A stretch of 64,000 nt of DNA from Manihot esculenta (Eukaryota > Streptophyta > Magnoliopsida > Malpighiales > Euphorbiaceae). Location of the stretch: assembly GCF_001659605.2 (NCBI RefSeq), contig NC_035163.2, positions 32,266,158 to 32,330,157 of the forward strand, read 5' to 3'. Made by a program: the position numbers and the translations under genes. Every line of letters begins with the position of its first letter. Position 1 is the stretch's first letter. Positions 10,252-22,993 of this stretch are shown here, in pieces. The notes under the pieces are model-generated. The model saw only the letters and a program-made list of their open reading frames with translations, did not search any database and had not been told where the DNA came from.

Positions 10252-13200
10252 TTAAAACAGATATGGATATTGCTGGAGCATGGACTCCCGTGTCTCCCAG
10301 GTGCACTCTTCTAGGTTGTGGTGGTTCCACAGGACTTTCACCATTGGTATCTCATTGTTTCTCAGCTTTCGAATCTGAGTGTCAATGATCCGCACTGGCT
10401 GTTCTACATAGGTGATATCGCTTAAAATTTCCACCTCAGGCTCACTAAGAACCTTCTCTGGATCTGACACAAACTTTCTCAACATAGAAACATGAAATAC
10501 CGGGTGAACTCGTTCCATCGATGCAGGTAAATCCAGCTTATACGACACAGGCCCGATCTTCTGCAAGATCTCAAAGGGACCTATGTACCATGGAGCTAAT
10601 TTACCCTTCTTTCCAAAGCGAACCACTCCCTTCATTGGAGACACCTTTAGCAATACCATATCCCCCTCCTGGAACTCTATCTGCTTCCTACGGATGTCTG
10701 CATAGCTTTTCTGCCTGCTTACAGCTGTTCTGATTCTCTCTCTGATCACAGGCACTAACTTGCTGGTAATCTCAACTAACTCTAGCCCTGCAAGAGCCTT
10801 CTCTCCTACCTCTTCCCAGCAAACAGGTGTTCTGCACTTCCTCCCATACAGAGCTTCATAAGGAGCCATCCCTATGCTAGCATGATGGCTGTTGTTGTAG
10901 GCAAACTCCACCAGAGGAAGATGCTGCCTCTAAGAACCGCCAAAGTCTAACACACACATTCTCAGCATATCTTCTATGGTTTGGATGGTCCTTTCTGACT
11001 GACCGTCTGTCTGTGGATGGAAAGCAGTGCTGAAATCCAATCTTGTGCCCATAGCAGCTTGCAGACTCCGCCAAAACCTGGAGGTGAACTGAGGTCCTCT
11101 ATCTGATACGATCGATACTGGGACTCCATGCAGCTTGACTATCTCGTCTACATAGACCTGCGCCAACTTGTCCACAGAATAGTTGCTCCTGACTGGAATG
11201 AAGTGAGCAGATTTCATCAGTCTGTCCACAATCACCCATATGGAGTCTAGCCTGTTGGACGTCGCCGGTAACCCCACTACAAAATCCATAGCGATGTTCT
11301 CCCATTTCCATTCTGGAATCGGCAGTGGGTTAAGCATTCCAGCCGGCTTCTGGTGTTCTAGCTTCACCCTTTGACACGTCTCGCAGGCTGACACATACTG
11401 TGCCACTTCTCTTTTCATTGCTGGCCACCAATACACCTTTCTCAGATCTTGATACATCTTGGTGGCTCCAGGGTGAATACTATACCTCGCACTATGAGCT
11501 TCCCTCATAATGTCTTCCTTCAAACTGCTATCATCTGGTACACATAATCTCTTACCGTGACGAAGAATCCCCTCACTGTCAAATCTGAACTCTGCACTGT
11601 TGCCAGACTGAACAGTCCTGGCAATCTTCACTAACTCAGGGTCTTCGTACTGTTTCAGAGCCACTTGCTCTAGAAACACTGGTGTAACTCTCATCTGTGC
11701 AATCAAAGCACCTGTACCAGATACCTGCAACTGCAGCCCTTCATCCATGAGTCTATAAAAGTCCTTCACCACCGGTCTTCTCTCTACTACAATGTGGGAT
11801 AAACTGCCAAGTGACTTCCTGCTTAAGGCATCAGCTACAACATTAGCCTTAACCGGATGATACTGGATCTTGCAATCGTAATCATTGAGCAACTCTACCC
11901 ACCGTCTCTGCCTCAAATTTAACTCTCTCTGACTTAAGATGTGCTGCAGGCTCTTATGATCCGTATAGATCTCACACTTTACCCCATAGAGGTAATGCCT
12001 CCACATCTTAAGTGCAAAGATAACTGCTGCCATCTCAAGATCGTGTGTCGGATAGTTCAGCTCGTGCTTCTTCAGCTGTCTTGAAGCATAAGCTATCACT
12101 CTGTCATTCTGCATTAACACACAACCTAATCCCACTCGGGATGCATCACAGAACACTGTGAAATCTTCATCGCTGATCGGCAGAGCTAACACCGGTGCTG
12201 AAGTCAACCGTCTCTTCAACGCTTCAAAACTCTCTTCACAATCCTCTGACCATACGAACTTCTGATTCTTCCTGGTCAGTCTGGTCATAGGAGCAGCTAT
12301 CTTCGAGAAGTCCTGAACGAACCTCCGATAGTAGCCTGCCAAACCCATAAAACTCTTAATCTCTATCACTATCGTGGGTGTAGGCCAGTTGGCTACTGCT
12401 TCTACCTTTTTGGGGTCTACTGCTATGCCTTCTTCTGATACTACATGTCCCAAAAAGGAAATGCTCCTGAGCCAGAACTCACACTTGGAGAACTTGGCAT
12501 ACAAGCCATGCTCTCTCAAGGTCTGGAGAACTATTCTCAGATGCTGGGCATGTTCTTCTGCATTCCTGGAGTACACCAAAATATCATCTATAAAGACGAT
12601 CACAAAACGATCCAGGTACTCCCTAAAAACTCTGTTCATGAGATCCATGAATGCTGCAGGGGCATTAGTCAACCCGAACGGCATCACTAGAAACTCATAA
12701 TGCCCATATCTGGTCCTGAAAGCAGTCTTGGATACATCTCCTTCCCTGATCTTCAACTGGTGGTATCCGGATCTCAGATCTATCTTCGAAAAACAACCTG
12801 CTCCTGCCAGCTGGTCGAATAGATCATCGATCCTGGGTAAAGGATACTTGTTCTTGATAGTGACTTTGTTCAACTGTCTGTAGTCGACACAAAGTCTAAG
12901 AGGTCCATCCTTCTTTCTGACAAATAAGACTGGAGCACCCCAGGGTGAGGTACTCGGGCGGATGAAACCCTTAGCTACCAAATCCTGTAACTACTCTTTC
13001 AACTCTTTCAGTTCTGCTGGTGCCATCCTGTAGGGAGGAATAGAGATCGATCTAGTACTGGGCATCAACTCTATTTCGAACTCTATGTCCCTATCAGGTG
13101 GTAGTCTTGGAAGCTCTTCAGGAAACACATCTGGGAATTCTCTAACAACTGGGACTGAGGACGGTTCCCTAACCCGACTGTCTAGCTCTCTCATATAAGC

Positions 13201-15201
13201 TAGGAACCCCTGACACCCTTTCCTCAACATCCTACGAGCCTGGAGGGCTGAGATCAAACCCCTAGGTGTCCCTCTCCTGTCTCCTCTAAAGACACACTCT
13301 GACCCATCCTGGTCTCTGAGACTCACTACCTTGTCCCTGCAGTGCAAGGTAGCACTATAGATAGATAACCAATCCATCCCTAGAATGACATCAAAATCTG
13401 TCAACTCTAGAACCACAAGGTCAGCTGGAAGGCATCTATCCTCTATAAACACTGGACTGAACTGACAGACTGACTCTGCCAATGATGGGTCACATCTAGG
13501 TCCACTGACCCAGAGAGGACACTCTAACTCGGATACGATCAACCCCAATCTCTCTGCGGCTCTAGAAGAAATGAACGAGTGAGAAGCACCGGGATCCATC
13601 AAAGCATACACCTCAGAACACCCAATGATGAGATTACCTGACACCACTGTGTTCGACGTGTCTGCCTCCTGTTGCGTCATGGTGAAAATCCGTGCTGGAG
13701 CTGACGGACCTGCACCTCGGGAACCCATCCCTGAAGAAGAGGCTGCCCCTCTCCCTCTACCTCTGCCACTGCTTGGTGGTCGGGCCGAAGCTGCTGACTG
13801 TACAACACTACCTGAGGTCATCTGCTGGGATGGTGTAACCAAAGTCGCCTGATGACATTCTCGTGCATAATGTCCCTCCTGCCCACATCTATAGCAGGCT
13901 GTAGATCCCAACAAACAAGCTCCTCTGTGCGGTCTCCCACACCTATTGCAAACTGGAAGCTCTGTGCCAGAGTTGGAGCCGCTACTCATTCCCAGACCCG
14001 TCTTAATCCTGTTCCAGAACTTGCCTCTCTTTCCTCTGAATTTATCCCATCTCTTTTTGCTCGCACTTGCCGTACTCTGTGAGGAGGAACCTGGTTTAGC
14101 ACCAGAAGACTGTGCCTTTGACTGCTTGACTACTCCCTGACTTATGGCACTGGCCTCCATCTTTCTAGCAGCATCCACAATGGAGTGGAAACTCTCCTTC
14201 TCCGCGTGGAGAATCAAGGAGAAATACCTAGGATGGAGCCTCGTGGCATATCTCTTTGCCTTCTTCTGATCCGTATCATACGCCTGACCCACATACGGTA
14301 ACAATTCCAGGAACTTATCTGTATACTCATCAACACTCATCTCCTCCATCTGTCTCAACTGTTCAAACGCCACAACCTTTAGCTCCCTGGAACTGTCAGG
14401 GAAAGCCCACCCAGCAAATTCATTGGCGAACTCTTCCCATGTCATACTGTCGATTCTGGGGTCCACATAGTTCTTGAACCATTCTCTGGCTTTCTTACAT
14501 TTTAATGTGAACCCTGCCATCTCAATGGCCCTGCTCTCATCTGCTCCCAACTCACTTGTTATCATTCTGACTGCACTGAGATACTCAAAGGGATCATCTC
14601 CCGTATTGAATTTAGGAGCATCCAACTTTAAGTACTCGGTCATCTTCACCTTATTTCCCCCTGAAGAACTGGGTTGTGCTTCAACAACAGGGGCTACTGG
14701 TTCAGGTGGTGGTGGAGGTACTGTTTCTCTGGATTCAGGCGATGTTGAACTTTGATGAAAAGGTGGGGGTGGATACATATGATATGGTGTATAGAAGGAA
14801 GGATAGGGCATATATGGCATGTAGGGTGGATATGGGGCAAAGCTGGAGTAATCTGACGTGCCTCCCATCGGATACCCTAGGCCCTGTGGAAAGGGTGGAT
14901 AGCCAAACCCCAAAGCCTGTGCGCCTCCCTGGGACTCCCCCATCCCTTCTTCTGACCTTCCTATACCCATACTTACATCTCTACTCTGATCCTCCTCCAT
15001 AGCAACTCTCTCTTCTTCTGCTCTTTCCCCTCTGCCTACTCCTCTTTTGCTCTCGTCAGAAGACCTTCTAGGGTCTCTTGACGTTCCCTCCCTGCTTGAC
15101 CTGTGAGTCCTTGCCCTTGGCAATGCAGAAGGACGAGCAGCTGTACCCTCACTTTCAGGTGGGACTCCAGTCAATCTCGCGGATCGATGAGTTCCTCGCA
15201 T
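10252..15201 (-). pseudogene. Element A gag-pol polyprotein, one frame with two in-frame TAG stops
   Basis: A single frame of 1,650 codons from MRGTHRSARLT (ATG at 15201) to the stop after MLQQYPYLF. Domains in order: proline-rich gag N-terminus and retrotransposon gag (about residues 1-400); two zinc knuckles near 415-460 (CNRCGRPHRGAC, CYRCGQEGHYAREC); protease ALMDPGASHSF near 535; RT with YRQLNK and FIDDILVYS near 785-870; RNase H near 1015-1150; integrase with a zinc finger and the D-D-E core motifs near 1230-1430; GPY/F near 1535; chromodomain (VLWNHHNLEECTWE) at the end. Codon 738 (12988-12990) is TAG where B has CAG. Codon 1425 (10927-10929) is TAG where B has TGG. No frameshift is visible, so only these stops prevent full translation. 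An earlier in-frame ATG at 15255 is less likely because element B does not share it. Confidence 0.92.
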
Positions 15202-15413
15202 CTTCACTCTCTCTCTGGAAAACAACACATAACAGAGCACATAAGCGCACATCACACATCATGTAAGGCACATGCATACATACTGGCATTTCACATCATC
15301 AGATAGACAGGACTAACATCCTATCCTAGTGGACATGTTTTCCTATTGTGCTTGACCCACTAAACCTCTATGAGCCCAACTCTATCTCTATAGGTCCGAC
15401 CATGTGAACCTAG

Positions 15414-15426
15414 GGCTCTGATACCA
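15414..15426 (-). other. Primer-binding site of element A (initiator tRNA-Met type)
   Basis: On the minus strand TGGTATCAGAGCC begins three bases (GAT) after the 5' LTR end. This matches the 3' end complement of plant initiator tRNA-Met, the usual primer of chromoviruses. Confidence 0.93.
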
Positions 15427-15429
15427 ATC

Positions 15430-17473
15430 TGTAACAGCCCAAAAATCGAACTGCTACCGGCACTAGGATCCAGATCGACTTAAGGTCGCCGGGACCCGTA
15501 GTAAGCCTGCTATACTGTCTGTGTACCTGTGAAATCCCATACATGATCATACATTGTCTGTCAAACCATTAAAACTTTTCTTTCCTCCAGGGCTTAACCT
15601 GTGCATGCACTCTTTCTGGTCTATCAACTCATAATGTTAAGCCTGGTTTTCTCATATTCACAACAATAAAAAGAAAACATACATAAACTGATCATGTGTC
15701 TACAACAAGGGATTACAACTCTTATAAGTCAAGCACAAAGCTACACACTATACATTATCTCTTTACATGTACATGTCCACACTAACTATTACATAACTCT
15801 GCTTCTTGCAAACCCTGCTGGACTCCCTCTGGACTCTGAACCTGCACAACTGGGGTTAGGGGAGAGGGATGAGCTATACAAGCCCAATGAGCAGAACTAT
15901 AAACCATAGGTTGAAAACATGATCTCATGGAATGCATAACAGCACATCATCTCAGGGATAGACATGACCACCAAAAATCCCACTGGAAGGATGCCTGGCC
16001 TAGCCAGGTCTTACAACCTCAATCTGCCTGGCCCGGCCAGGTCTTACACAGAGCTAGGGCTATTGGGGTCGCCTTGGTCTATCCACAGCCTCATCCACAT
16101 CGTATTATGCAATGCGTCATCTTCATGAAACTAATGCAATCATCCTACTATAATGTTATGATGCATGATATATGCTCAAAGCAGTTTAGTTCTGAAAAGA
16201 GAAGTTCCACTTACCTCTGGCTAACTCTGTACTAACTCTGCAGGTTCTGAAACAGTGCTCACTGCTAATCTCTGGGGTTCCTCTGGTCCGTACCTACATA
16301 GGTGGACTCAAATGAGGGACCAAACTAACTCAAGAACATCTCGAAGAAACTCCCCAAAAACCCTCTACAAGATCCCCAAACAATCATATAAAACATGCAA
16401 AAGAAAGCTGAACAGGGCACGTTCGGCGGCAGGTTCGGCGGCCGAAACCCCTCTCCAGAGACGAAACTCATGCATGTTCAGCGGCACCTTAGGCGGCCGA
16501 AAGTCTCGTCCAGAGACGAAACTCACACACTTTCGACTGCCGAACTCCCTCTTTCGGCGGCCGAAAGTCCCTTTCTAAACCAAAAGCCTAGCTTTCGGGG
16601 GCAAGCTTTGGCAGCCGAAACTGCCTCCACAAGGGGTTCGGCGGCCAAACCTTCCTTCGGCGGCCGAACCTGGTTTTGCCCGCTGGGCAGAACCCTACTC
16701 TGTTTCATGCAAACTCAACACAAAACTTACCCAACATGCATATCAACTACTCCTAACTAGCACATACCATAAAAACATGCATAAAAGGGCCTAAAACTAC
16801 CTTATAACCTCAAGAAACCAAGCAAACAACACTTAAACATGCTTACACACTAACTCATGCAAAATCTCAACCAAAACCCTATGCATGCATACTATCCATA
16901 CAACTCTCATAAAACCTTCAAAACTCAGTAAAAGAGGTTCTGGATCTTGACTTACCTCTTCCAAACAAGAGATCAAGTGATCCTAACGTGGAGATATGAA
17001 GAAAATCTCTTCCAAAGCTCCAAACGTCCAAACTTGCTATTTTTTACACAAAACCTTCAAAACACACCAAAACTCTTAAAACCCTTGAAAGATTTGGTGA
17101 AAACCATGAAAAACATGAAAGTCAACGTGGGAGAGGCTTGAACTCACCTCTGACTGCAAGTGGAGGAGAAATATCCTCCTTCCACCGACCCTTTGGCCCT
17201 TTTTATAGGCGGCTGGCCAGACCACCTTTGGCAGCCGAACGTGAAGCCGAAACCATGCAATGTTCGGCGGCCGAAAGTGACCTTCGGCGGCTGAACCTTT
17301 GCATTTCTCCCTTATTGCTTTTCTTTCAAAACTCATTTTCCTTTATACTTAACAACATTCAAAACTATTAAAACACACATGAAACATATGTCTTACCCTT
17401 CTCGAGGGGTCCGACACCCGAGATTCCACCAGACTACAGGAATTCCGAGGCCGGACTCGAGCCGGGTATTACA
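15430..17473 (-). repeat. 5' LTR of element A
   Basis: 2,044 bp, minus-strand start TGTAATACCCGGCTCGAG, end GGGCTGTTACA. It contains a TATA box near 17201, palindromes at about 17225-17295 and 16425-16670, a minisatellite at 15993-16049, and predicted intron 3 at 15842-16214. The outer flank is the duplication CATGC at 17474-17478, which is element B RT sequence. Confidence 0.93.
15993..16049 (-). repeat. CCTGG...CCAGG minisatellite, A 5' LTR (two units)
   Basis: Two units of GCCTGGCC..GGCCAGGTCTTACA. The 3' LTR of the same element has five to six, so the array changed size after insertion or during copying. Confidence 0.85.
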
Positions 17474-20180
17474 CATGCTCTCTCAGAGTCTGCAGAACTG
17501 TCCTCAGATGCTGGGCATGCTCCTCTGCATCTCTGGAGTACACTAAGATGTCATCGATGAAGACAATCACAAAGTGATCCAGATACTCGCTGAAAACTCT
17601 GTTCATGAGATCCATGAATGCTGCAGGGGCGTTAGTCAACCCGAACGGCATTACTAAGAACTCATAATGCCCATATCTGGTCCGGAAAGCTGTCTTTGGC
17701 ACATCTGCTTCTCTGACTCTCAACTGATGATACCCGGATCTCAGATCTATTTCAGAGAAACAACCTGCTCCAGCTAGCTGGTCGAATAGATCATCGATCC
17801 TAGGCAGGGGATACTTATTCTTGGTAGTGACCTTGTTTAACTGTCTATAGTCGATACAAAGTCTGAGGGATCTATCCTTCTTCTTGACAAAAAGCACTGG
17901 AGCACCCCAAGGTGAGGTACTAGGGTGAATGAAACCCTTATCTACCAAGTCCTGCAGCTGCTCTTTCAACTCTTTTAACTCTGCTGGTGCCATCCTGTAG
18001 GGAGGAATAGAGATCGGTTTGGTATCAGGCAGCAATTTTATTGCAAACTCTATCTCCCGATCAGGTGGTAGTCCTGGAAGCTCGTCTGGGAAGACGTCTA
18101 GAAATTCACGGACTACGAGAACTGAGGCTGGTTCCCTAACCTGTCTATCTAGCTCTCTCACATGAGCTAGAAACCCCTGACAACCCCTCCGAAGCAAATG
18201 ACGAGCCTGAAGGGCTGAGATCAAATCTCTAGGTGTCCCCCTCCTGTCTCCTCTGAAGACACACTCTGACCCATCCTGGTCTCGAAGACTGACTACCTTG
18301 TCTCTGCAGTCCAAGGTAGCTCCATATGTAGATAGTCAATCCATCCCTAGAATGACATCAAAATCCGTCAAATCTAGAACCACTAGGTCAGCGGGAAGGC
18401 ATCTACCCTCTATGAACACTGGACTGAAGCGACAGATTGACACTGCCACTGATGGGTCACATTTGGGTCCACTGACCCAAAGAGGACGCTCTAACTCAGA
18501 AATCATCAGACCCAATCTCTCCACGGCTCTCGAAGCAAGAAAAGAGTGAGAAGCACCAGGGTCCATCAAAGCATACATAGTAGAACACCCAATGATGAGA
18601 TTACCTGACACCACTGTGTTCGACGTGTTTGCCTCCTCTTGTGTCACAGTGAAGATCCATACTGGGGCTACCGGACCTTCTCCTCGGGAACCTGCCGCTG
18701 AAGAAGAGGCTGACCCTCTCCCTCTACCTCTGCCACTACTCTGAAGCATGGCTGGAGCTGCTGGCTGTGCCACACTGCCTGAGCTCATCTGCTGGGATGG
18801 TGCCATAAAGGTCAACTGAGGACATTCCCGAGCAAAATGTCCCTCCTGTCCACACTTAAAGCAGGCTGTAGATCCCATACGACAAACTCCTTTGTGCGGC
18901 CTTCCACATCTCATGCACACTGTACTGCCTGTGCCAGAGCTTGAGCCACTACCCATTCCCAGACTAGACTTGATCTTAGTCCAAAACTTGCCCTTCCTAC
19001 CCTTAAACTTTTCTCCCTTCTTGCTGCCAGAAGTTGCTGCACTGGGGTTCTGGATCTTCGAACCCGAAGACTGTGCCACTTGCTGTTTGACTGTTCCCTG
19101 AATAATGGCACTCGCCTCCGTCTTCCTGGCGGCATCCACAATAGAGTGGAAACTCTCTTTCTCTGCTGAAAGAATCAAGGAGGAATACCTGGGATGCAGT
19201 CTCATGGTATATCTCCTTGCCTTCTTCTGGTCAGTATCATAAGCCTGACCCACATACTGAAGCAGATCCAGAAACTTGTCTGTGTATTCATCTACACTCA
19301 TCTCCTTGGTCTGCCTCAACTGCTCAAATTCTATCACTTTCAACTCTCTGGAACTGTCAGGAAAAGCCCACCCTGCAAACTCATTGGTGAACTCTCCCCA
19401 TGACATGCTGTCCAACCTGGGGTCCACATAATTCTTGAACCACTCTCGAGCCTTCTTACATTTGAGTGTGAACCCTGCCATCTCAATGGCTCTGCTATCA
19501 TCAGCTCCTAACTCATCGGTTATCATCTTAACCGTTCTGAGGTACTCGAATGGATCATCTCTCGTATTGAACTTGGGAGCATCCAACTTCAGATACTCTG
19601 TCATTTTCACTTTACTTCCCTCAGCTGAGCTAGGTTGCGGTGCTTGGATAACTGGGGCTACTGGTTCTGGTTCTGGTGGTGGAGAAGGTGCTGAACTTGA
19701 CTCTGGGTATGCTGTACTGGGATGGAAAGGTGTAGGTGGATACATGGGATATGGTGGGTAAAAAGGAGGATAAGGCATGTAAGGCATGTAGGTAGGATAT
19801 GGGGTAAAGCTAGAGTACTCCGATGTACCCCCCATCGGATACCCTGGGCCCTGTGGAAAGGGTGGATAATGGGGTGGATAACCAAACCCCGAGGCCTGAG
19901 CGCCTCCCTGAGATTCTCCCATACCCTCTTCAGATCTGTCCATACCCATGCTTTCCTCTCTGTCCTGATCCACATCCATAGCCTCCCTCACTTCCTCTGC
20001 GCTTCCTCCTCTATCTGCTCCTCTTCTGCTCTCGTCAAAAGACCTTCTAGGGTCCCTTGACGTACCCTCCCTGCTTGACCTCTGAGACCTTGCCCTTAGC
20101 AACGCAGGAGGACGAGCAGCTGAACCCTCATTCACAGGTGGGACTTCAGTCAATCGTGCAAATCGACGAGTTCCTCTCAT
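17474..20180 (-). pseudogene. Element B gag-protease-RT, upstream part
   Basis: Starts at MRGTRRFARLTEVPP (ATG 20180). It encodes proline/tyrosine-rich gag, retrotransposon gag, two zinc knuckles (CMRCGRPHKGVC, CFKCGQEGHFAREC), protease ALMDPGASHSF and RT up to the fingers/palm ([15 protein letters not shown]). A TGA at 18333-18335 replaces the TGG of the GMDWLS motif. The frame then runs on to 17474, where element A is inserted. The piece continues at 3729. Domain layout and sequence match element A closely. Confidence 0.9.
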
Positions 20181-20386
20181 CTTAACTTTCTGGAAAACAA
20201 CAGAACAACACACATCAGCATAGAAACATCACAACAAGGCACATGCATAAATCATGGCATTACACATCATTATAGAGACAGGACTCAACATTCTATCCTA
20301 GTGGACATGCTTTCCTATTGTGCTTGACCTACGCTAACCTTTATGAGCCCGACACTCTCTATCTAGGTCCGACCATATGAACTTAG

Positions 20387-20399
20387 GGCTCTTATACTA
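20387..20399 (-). other. Degenerate primer-binding site of element B
   Basis: On the minus strand TAGTATAAGAGCC stands at the position of TGGTATCAGAGCC in element A: two substitutions (G to A, C to A), consistent with an older, decayed element. Confidence 0.8.
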
Positions 20400-20402
20400 A
20401 TC

Positions 20403-22555
20403 TGTAACGACCCGAAAATCCAGACTGCTACCGGCGCTAGGATCCAGATCGGCTTAAGGCCGCCGAGACCCGTAGCAAGCCTACTATACTCTCTGGGTAC
20501 CTGTAAAATCCCATAAATGATCACACATAACCTGTAACCATTAAAAACTCAACCCTGTCCCATGGTTCAACCTGTGCATGCATTAACTCTGTACACAGAC
20601 CCCCTTACCAGAGCACTCATTAAAGCCCTGGCTGAGTCCACACAGTATATGTTAAACCTGGTCATCCACACTCAACAACTAGACATATCCATAAAACAGA
20701 CCATGTATACATAAGAGGGATTTACATCACGTCTGGGTCAAGCACAAAACTATACATAGCTCGTTATAAGTTTTACATCTCTTTACAATTTGACATGTCC
20801 ACACTAATCGATTACATATCTCTTAACTCTTTCTGACCTCTGCTGATCCTCCCCTGACCTCTGAGCCTGCAAAACTGTGGTTAAGGGGAAGGGGTGAGCT
20901 ATAAAGCCCAATGAGTAGAAACAAGGAAAACAGTTCATTAGTGCATGCTCTTATGAATGCGTCACAGCACAAACATTTCATATCACGGATGGACATGACC
21001 ACCAAAACTCCCTTCTGTGTCAGTATGCCTAGCCCGGCCAGGTCTTATAACCCCTGTATGCCTGGCCCAGCTAGGTCTTACAACGTTCGTATGCCTGGCC
21101 CGGCCAGGTCTTACAACATCTGTATGCCTGGCCCGGCCAGGTCTTACAATAGCTCTAGGGCTATTGGAGCCGCCTTGGTCCATCCACATCATCATAGTCA
21201 TCATATTATGCAATGCGCCATATTCGTGAAACTAGTGCAATCAACCTACTATAATCATCATGATGCATGAACATGCTTTAGGAATTCGATTTCTTTAAAA
21301 CATAACAGCTGAAATCTAGTTCTACTCACCTCTGGCTGACTCTGAATACTCTGAAGCAGTGCTCACTGCTGCTCTCGTCGGTTCCTCTGGTCCGTTCCTA
21401 CACAGGTGGACTCAACATGAGGGACCAAACGAACTCAAGAACAACTATATAAAACTCCCCAAAACCCTCATAAAACATCCTACAATATTCACATAAAACA
21501 TGCAAAAGAAGGCTGGACAGGGCACTTTCGGCGGTAGGTTTGGCGGCCGAAAGTCCCCTCCAGAGACGAAACTCAAGCACCTTCGGCGGCCGAACTTTAC
21601 TTTCGGCAGCCGAACCCTTTCGGGGGCAAGGTTCGGGGGCTGAAAGGCACTCTAGAGACGAAAGTCTCTAACCTTCGGCGGCACCTTCGGCGGCCGAAAC
21701 CCCGCTCCAGAGCCGAAAGTCCAAACCTTCGGGGGCGAGCTAAGGCAGCCGAAACCACCTCCTTAGCACGTTCGGCGGCCGAACCTGGATTTGCCATTTA
21801 GGCAGAATCCTGCTATTCTCATGCACAACTTCCCCCAACACACTCAAACATGCAACCAACCAAACCACAACTCGCATATACTCATGTACATGCACAAAGG
21901 GGTCCAAAACTAACTTCAAACCCCAAACAACAACATCAACACAACACATAAGCATAGTTTTGCACACAACTCACATCAACCATACTTCCCCTAAACATGC
22001 ATATCTACCCAACCAACTTGCATAAAACTTGCTTAAAACATTAAAAGATGTCAGCAAACTTCACTTACCTCTGGTAAACGAGAGGATGAAGGGTCCTAAC
22101 GTAGAGATATGGGGAAAACACTCCTCAAGTCTCCAAACTTCAAGTCTTGGGTTTTATGCTCAAAAACTTCAAAAATAACAAAAATCTTGTTAAAACCTTG
22201 AAAGATTTGAAAAAGATCCTGAAAGTCAACTTGGGAAGGGTTTAGGCTCACCTCTGGCTGAAGGTGGAAGCAAAATATCATCCTTCCACCGACTTGGGGC
22301 CTTTTATAGGTGGCTGGCCAGACCACCTTCGGCGGCCAAACGTGAATCCAAAACCATGCAAGGTTCGGCGGCCGAACTTGCCATTTTCTCCCTTGGCTCT
22401 TTTCACTTAAAAACTCATTTCCTTTATACTTAAAACATTAACACAGGTTAAAACACTTTAGACAAACATATGTACTACCCTTCTAGAGGGTTTCGACATC
22501 CGAGATTCCACCGGACTACAGAAATTCCGATGCCGGACTCTAGCCGGGTATTACA
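20403..22555 (-). repeat. 5' LTR of element B
   Basis: 2,153 bp with termini TGTAATACCCGGC and TCGTTACA on the minus strand. It holds a four-unit GGCCAGGTCTTAC minisatellite (21027-21148), TTCGGC palindromes at about 21529-21785 and 22330-22375, and predicted intron 3 (20867-21329, donor AG|GTGAGTAG). It is adjacent to element C sequence at 22556. Confidence 0.88.
21027..21148 (-). repeat. CCTGG...CCAGG minisatellite, B 5' LTR (four units)
   Basis: Four units of GCCTGGCCCGGCCAGGTCTTA with 10-12-base spacers. Units 1 and 2 carry one or two stem changes. It occupies the same place as in element A. Confidence 0.88.
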
Positions 22556-22993
22556 AACCTGCAAAACCTGCTCATTAATTAGAGAGATCCTTATCACCCC
22601 AATCGCTCCTACTGATGTCCCTCTCTAATTTCACACCTTCATAACCCAAACACTCCTTCACAATCCCTCCAATGAAGTCCCAATAAGACTCTCTCCTGCA
22701 TCGGTCAACACATATCTCCTCAAATCTAAAAGCCTTTGAACCCTCAACTCATGTTTCGTCGGCCGTAGCTTTTGCTCGTCTAAGGTATTTCAAGTACGGG
22801 ATTATCCAGTTTCGTTTTTCTTTGATTTGCATGACGGGAGTTGGCCTTTCAAAGGTAGTGGTATTTATTTGTTATACATATACTTGCTGTTCTAGTTTTT
22901 CTTCAAAAAACTTACTGAAGGTCTGCTTCTTCATTTTCTTCTCAGAGTATTCTTTGATATGGACAATGATCCCCTGCTCTCTGAGCTCAACTT
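22556..22993 (-). other. Element C remnant, unassigned
   Basis: A 440-base stretch between the B LTR and the archaeal-type RNase H fragment. No intact frame is present. On the minus strand a short WIIPYLKYL-like string recalls the region that follows RNase H in Tat polyproteins, but the match is weak. Origin uncertain. Confidence 0.3.

Larger units (their letters stand above)
3730..17473 (-). mobile_element. Element A, complete Tekay/Del-like Ty3/gypsy chromovirus with two nested solo LTRs
   Basis: A full minus-strand LTR retrotransposon: 5' LTR 15430-17473, tRNA-Met primer site 15414-15426, gag-pol 10252-15201, polypurine tract 10165-10180, and a 3' LTR in three pieces between 3730 and 10164. 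The flanking duplication CATGC is perfect. Removing the two nested solo LTRs and one copy of each of their duplications leaves about 9.3 kb. LTRs start TGTAATACCC and end GTTACA. Assignment to Tekay/Del chromoviruses rests on the domain order, the GPY/F module, a C-terminal chromodomain, the Met primer and the 2-kb LTRs. It inserted into the RT gene of element B, so it is younger than B. Confidence 0.93.
1778..22555 (-). mobile_element. Element B, Tekay/Del-like Ty3/gypsy chromovirus, split by element A
   Basis: This is a decayed minus-strand LTR retrotransposon. Its parts are the 5' LTR (20403-22555), a primer site (20387-20399), gag-protease-RT (17474-20180) and, after the 13.7-kb insertion of element A, the rest of RT, RNase H and integrase (1778-3729). 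The two halves abut at the CATGC duplication flanking A, and the RT reading continues across it. The 3' end of pol and the 3' LTR are missing because LTR D lies at 1777. B is about as similar to A by eye as two members of one family. It was inserted next to or into element C. The 5 bases outside its LTR are AACCT, but the partner copy lies outside the window. Confidence 0.85.

Noticed and set aside
12374..12700. Plus-strand frames of 70-110 residues opposite gag-pol (also 13625-15306 and 18298-20060).
   Set aside because: Antisense of well-supported retrotransposon coding sequence.
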